Source of the DNA: an uncultured Chloroflexota bacterium
GTDB lineage: Bacteria; Chloroflexota; Anaerolineae; Anaerolineales; Anaerolineaceae
Direction of reading: 5' to 3'
Length of the DNA stretch: 50,860 bases
Assembly: GCA_902791025.1 (NCBI GenBank)
Contig: CADATZ010000022.1
Span: 1-50,860, forward strand
In this document: positions 49,399 to 50,860 of the stretch, piece by piece
Layout: the number at the start of each line of letters is the position of its first letter
How positions within the stretch are numbered: the stretch's first letter is position 1
Made by a program: the position numbers and the translations under genes
The notes under the pieces: generated by a model
What the model was told of the DNA's origin: nothing
The model's database searches: none
Seen by the model: only the letters and a program-made list of their open reading frames with translations

Positions 49399-50361
49399 CT
49401 ACCCTGAATCGATCACTGCCAGGATCTTCCGGATCGAGCGGATCTCGGCTTCGTGAAGGCAGCAGTATCCGACATTCCTGAGCTTGCTCCGCATCTCCGT
49501 CACAATGTCAGGCCGTTTCACCACCTCCGCGTACAGGACCTTTTCCTCATCGTTCAGCGCATTAAACTTCGCCTGTCTTTCGAAATCCCGGGACGAGAGC
49601 ACCGCATTCTGATCGACGGTTTTGGATTTCTGAGAAGCACTTTCAGAAACTGTACTCCCTGCTCCTTGCTCCTTCTTATCCCCGGCACCTGGCTCCTGGA
49701 CCCTGATCCCATCCGCTATCGCCTCATAATGGATCGGATAAGACGGCAGCTCACGCAAAGGAGCCGCTGAGGCAGATTCAGATTTGGAAAAATTTGTTAT
49801 ATTCTTTATCTGCTGACGAGGTTCTTCAAGACCCAGTTTGATGTCAAGGGCACGATTTTCCGTGACACGCAGTCGCTGCATGACCTTCGCGAAACTCAGC
49901 ATCTGGTTATATAAATCAAGATCAAATTTATGCAGCTTGTTTTTCTTTTCATCCAGTGCCGCTTTGACTTTTCGGAAATTAAAGGAAAGCATCTGATGCA
50001 GATGTTCAATTGTCAAATGACTGATCAGTGAAACATCCTTCCCGTAATATTTCATGGCACTTTTCGTCAGGCAGACACTCCCGAGATATTCAACGGTCTT
50101 TTCCAATGTTTTGCAGATCTTGAGATATTGAGGGACGAAGCGGTCGCAGAGACGGGAAAGCGCTAAGAGTTCTTCATTCTCTTCGATTATCTCGGCTGCA
50201 ACCTGTACATATGACATACTTTCGGTCCCGAAAGACTTCGGATCTTCCTTCAGAAAATCAGCGCGAACAGAAGCTTTGGAAGACAGTCCGGCATCTTTTT
50301 TAATGCCGGCTGCTGTTTCTTTCACTTCCGCAAGCATCTGCTGATGTCTTTCGTATGCCAT
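49399..50361 (-). CDS. Unrecognised helical protein with repeat-coded linker
   Basis: A 320-residue protein. The first 185 residues look like long helices (YVQVAAEIIEENEELLALSRL, LDEKKNKLHKFDLDLYNQMLSFAKVMQRL); no membrane segments. A linker of about 50 residues follows whose centre, IRVQEPGAGDKKEQGAGS (about 217-236), is coded by an in-register heptad tract. A C-terminal helical part (about 265-320) ends with SIRKILAVIDSG. I recognise no family. It has no co-directional neighbour in the window and a heptad tract on each side. Confidence 0.6.
   Translation of the reverse strand: MAYERHQQMLAEVKETAAGIKKDAGLSSKASVRADFLKEDPKSFGTESMSYVQVAAEIIEENEELLALSRLCDRFVPQYLKICKTLEKTVEYLGSVCLTKSAMKYYGKDVSLISHLTIEHLHQMLSFNFRKVKAALDEKKNKLHKFDLDLYNQMLSFAKVMQRLRVTENRALDIKLGLEEPRQQIKNITNFSKSESASAAPLRELPSYPIHYEAIADGIRVQEPGAGDKKEQGAGSTVSESASQKSKTVDQNAVLSSRDFERQAKFNALNDEEKVLYAEVVKRPDIVTEMRSKLRNVGYCCLHEAEIRSIRKILAVIDSG
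49656..49711 (-). repeat. Heptad-repeat tract inside the helical-protein gene
   Basis: Eight units in exact 7-bp register: TCCCTGC (49656), TCCTTGC, TCCTTCT, TATCCCC, then GGCACCT (49684), GGCTCCT, GGACCCT, GATCCCA (to 49711). The same kinds of unit occur in the intergenic tracts at 49340-49392 and 50446-50492. Read on the minus strand it gives no stop. Confidence 0.78.
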
Positions 50362-50373
50362 TTTCTCTCCTCC

Positions 50374-50492
50374 CTTAGATATTAGGTATTAGGTGGTAGG
50401 TGTTAGGGATTAGGTGTTAGGATGTTGACACCAACTTGTCCCATGCTCCTTGCTCCTGCCCCCGGCCCCTGAATCCTGAATCCTGAACCCTG
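50374..50492. repeat. Heptad-repeat tract with G-rich and C-rich arms
   Basis: G-rich arm from 50374: TTAGATA, TTAGGTA, TTAGGTG, GTAGGTG, TTAGGGA. C-rich arm from about 50446: TCCTTGC, TCCTGCC, CCTGAAT twice, CCTGAAC, CCTGATA. The two arms are of different subtypes, so pairing would be poor. Confidence 0.75.
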
Positions 50493-50524
50493 ATAAACAG
50501 TATACACACAATTTCATAAAAAAA

Positions 50525-50553
50525 AACCGCCAATATTGGCGGTTGACAAATGG
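50525..50553 (-). terminator. Dispersed palindrome, copy 2; terminator-like on the minus strand
   Basis: AACCGCCAATATTGGCGGTT (50525-50544) is a perfect palindrome; on the minus strand it is followed by a run of T. TTGACAAATGG adjoins it, matching the TTTGTCAA part of the copy at 30021. Confidence 0.6.
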
Positions 50554-50680
50554 ACAATTTTGTGGTAAAGCGCACGTACGCCTTCTCCCTCCCAGCATAC
50601 TTTTCACGGGAATCTACCCTTTCCGCAGTACATGCTTTTCCCGCAGGAGCTGCGCTTTGGAGCAACCGTAATACGTCAGC
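50554..50680. other. Unassigned intergenic stretch
   Basis: No gene, promoter or repeat unit is recognised in this 127-base stretch between the palindrome and the terminal repeat cluster. Confidence 0.4.
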
Positions 50681-50860
50681 GCACATGGGGACAGGCACGC
50701 TTGTGCGGGCTGCGCCGCACAAGTTGCCATTCCCGGAGCACTTGGGGTCTGGCATCTTGTGTCGCAACGCGGGCAGAGCTCCTGCTCTGAATACAATCGA
50801 GCGAAGCTCGTACCATACAGAGCAGGTCGCGTGCCTGTCCCCATGTGCGTCGCCACATCT
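50681..50860. repeat. Palindromic REP-like elements, copies 7 and 8 (composite, to window end)
   Basis: Copy 7 (50681-50741) has GCACATGGGGACAGGC and a diverged right arm GCCATTCCCGGAGCAC. Copy 8 (50736-50848) shares that GAGCAC, has GGGGTCTGGCATCTTGTG, an enlarged middle with AGAGCTCCTGCTCT and GAGCGAAGCTC hairpins, and closes with GCCTGTCCCCATGTGC. Confidence 0.75.

Overview
The window looks like chromosomal DNA of a moderate-GC member of the Chloroflexota, probably class Anaerolineae. This is inferred from content, not from a marker-gene match: several secreted proteins with NBR1-type Ig-like domains, Thr-Pro rich extracellular linkers, a GlmL/MutL-like ATPase beside DUF6754-like membrane proteins, a single-membrane style envelope set (Lgt, an LPxTG-like protein) and a queG/tilS/uvrA/gyrA housekeeping background. 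No rRNA, tRNA, CRISPR array, prophage or complete transposon was seen.

Layout. Bases 1-3.1 kb hold the acidic 3' end of a gene, a DUF1846 protein bracketed by two palindromic repeats, and a small DUF1232 protein. From 3.1 to 10.2 kb the minus strand carries acetyltransferases, lgt, a CDP-alcohol phosphatidyltransferase, ftsK and a membrane sensor/HTH protein coupled to ftsK. From 10.5 to 15.6 kb the plus strand carries three NBR1-Ig secreted proteins, queG with an in-frame repeat insertion, and an AT-rich polytopic membrane protein. From 15.6 to 29.8 kb the minus strand carries a LysM protein, uvrA, a DMT-type transporter, an RNA uracil methyltransferase homologue that seems to lack its catalytic Cys, tilS, a DegV protein, gyrA and a polar amino-acid ABC transporter. 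Orientation switches near 30 kb. Bases 30.2-31.4 kb hold a 39-residue peptide gene, a TIGR04076 protein and a PAP2 phosphatase.

Bases 31.7-41.0 kb form the most unusual block: seven tightly packed co-directional genes (DUF6754-like, 6-TM protein, zinc-ribbon bitopic/two-TM protein, second polytopic protein, MutL-like actin-fold ATPase, KOW-containing protein, LPHTG-tailed surface protein with six short internal repeats). I infer an envelope-associated ATPase system of unknown function. It is followed by tpiA, then an IclR regulator with a VanX-like dipeptidase, then a molybdenum uptake and molybdopterin block (modA, modB, moaA, moaC, MOSC, MoeA-like, mog), and an unrecognised helical protein.

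Two repeat systems pervade the window. One is a family of about 60-bp palindromic REP-like elements (core GCACATGGGGACAGGCACG...CTTGTG / CACAAG...GTCCCCATGTGC), clustered at both ends of the window and in most gaps of the molybdenum operon. The other is a degenerate 7-bp repeat (TTAGGTR/CCTAAYA, CCTATCT, CCTGAAT and related units) that fills many intergenic gaps. It often lies as a G-rich arm followed by a C-rich arm, supplies the stop codons of many neighbouring genes and has entered at least two reading frames. It resembles the heptanucleotide STRR repeats known from heterocystous cyanobacteria, but I know of no description of such repeats in this group.
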